Shown here: positions 6,000-6,164 of the stretch, piece after piece
How positions within the stretch are numbered: the first letter of the stretch is position 1
Layout: each line of letters starts with the position of its first letter
From: Candidatus Eiseniibacteriota bacterium
GTDB lineage: Bacteria; JAFGKV01
DNA: 6,164 bases
Direction: 5' to 3'
NCBI GenBank assembly: GCA_025453925.1
Contig: JALOPK010000201.1
Span: 1 to 6,164 of the forward strand
Notes under the pieces: model-generated
Database searches by the model: none
What the model was told of the DNA's origin: nothing
What the model saw: the letters and a program-made list of their open reading frames with translations, nothing else
Program-made: the position numbers and the translations under genes

Positions 6000-6164
6000 A
6001 TGCAACTCCAATGTGTCATGATGTGCCTGCTGGCAGGGTCCTCCGGCTCTGGTCAGAGCGGGTGCCTCGTTGTCGTGGATGTCGGCTATGGCCTCTCCGT
6101 CCTCGTACAGGACCCGTCCGGCACCGCCCTCCTCGTTGATGGTGGGTATGATGAGGAGGCCCCC
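6000..6164 (+). CDS. ComEC-like metallo-beta-lactamase-fold protein (5' part only, cut by window edge)
   Basis: Fifty-five open codons from the ATG at 6000 to the right edge. Residues 23-31 (LVVVDVGYG) and 32-49 (LSVLVQDPSGTALLVDGG) match the first two strands and loop of the hydrolase domain of ComEC/Rec2-related proteins, where the usual form is DVGQGDS...G...LIDGG. Here D27-V28-G29 and D47-G48-G49 are kept, while the usual Q-G-D is Y-G-L. The metal-ligand H-x-H-x-D-H motif would come beyond the window, so activity cannot be judged. The first 22 residues have a short hydrophobic core (about 6-13) then small residues and a Cys at 22. This may be a weak signal peptide, but the residues before the Cys (Gln-Ser-Gly) do not make a good lipobox. 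If exported, it would be a free-standing periplasmic hydrolase rather than the membrane channel ComEC, whose hydrolase domain follows many TM helices. The gene is divergent from the operon. Confidence 0.7.
   Translation, partial: MQLQCVMMCLLAGSSGSGQSGCLVVVDVGYGLSVLVQDPSGTALLVDGGYDEEAP

Noticed and set aside
5005-6021. Plus-strand open frame of 338 codons opposite the pseudouridine synthase, running into the MBL-fold gene
   Set aside because: The antiparallel strand encodes an unmistakable RsuA/RluB protein. The part after 5841 (a possible 44-residue peptide from 5890) has no family likeness and would end inside the MBL-fold gene in another frame.

Overview
The window is high-GC DNA (roughly two-thirds G+C by eye) from a bacterium that probably makes menaquinone. 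Likely context is an uncultured or little-studied Gram-negative-like lineage: large modular sensor proteins, a GT-C membrane glycosyltransferase and a dispersed palindromic repeat of the GTCATTCCGAG / GAAGCAATC type are all common in such genomes (Gemmatimonadota, Eisenbacteria, Acidobacteriota and deltaproteobacterial relatives). The phylum cannot be fixed from this sequence alone.

Layout. (1) Positions 1-177, minus strand: the first 59 codons of a UbiA-superfamily prenyltransferase, most like MenA, cut by the left edge just before its first Asp-rich motif would be expected. (2) Positions 178-802: 625 bases with no convincing gene. They hold a Shine-Dalgarno site for the menA-like gene, a 10-base direct repeat, a perfect 9-bp inverted repeat, two smaller inverted repeats and a 110-bp dispersed-repeat element. 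(3) Positions 803-5841, minus strand: a tight three-gene operon read right to left. It encodes an RsuA/RluB-family pseudouridine synthase, then (1 base after its stop) a GT39/ArnT-like membrane glycosyltransferase with a GTG start, then (8-base overlap) a large membrane-anchored SpoIIE/RsbU-type PP2C phosphatase with PDZ-like, multi-TM, GAF and phosphatase parts. (4) Positions 5842-5999: a divergent promoter region with a near-perfect palindrome centred on TCACGTGA and a second small hairpin. (5) Positions 6000-6164, plus strand: the first 55 codons of a metallo-beta-lactamase-fold protein resembling the hydrolase domain of ComEC, with a perfect GGAGG ribosome site.

How they fit together. The pseudouridine synthase is a housekeeping rRNA modifier. 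The glycosyltransferase probably moves a lipid-linked sugar onto an envelope acceptor. The phosphatase looks like the output end of a partner-switching (anti-sigma / anti-anti-sigma) pathway with a membrane and periplasm-facing input. Translational coupling of the last two suggests co-production and perhaps a link between envelope state and stress signalling, but no partner-switching component lies in the window and that link is inference. Nothing here is a clear-cut new defence or mobile system. The most worthwhile leads are the coupled glycosyltransferase-phosphatase pair and the structured intergenic region.
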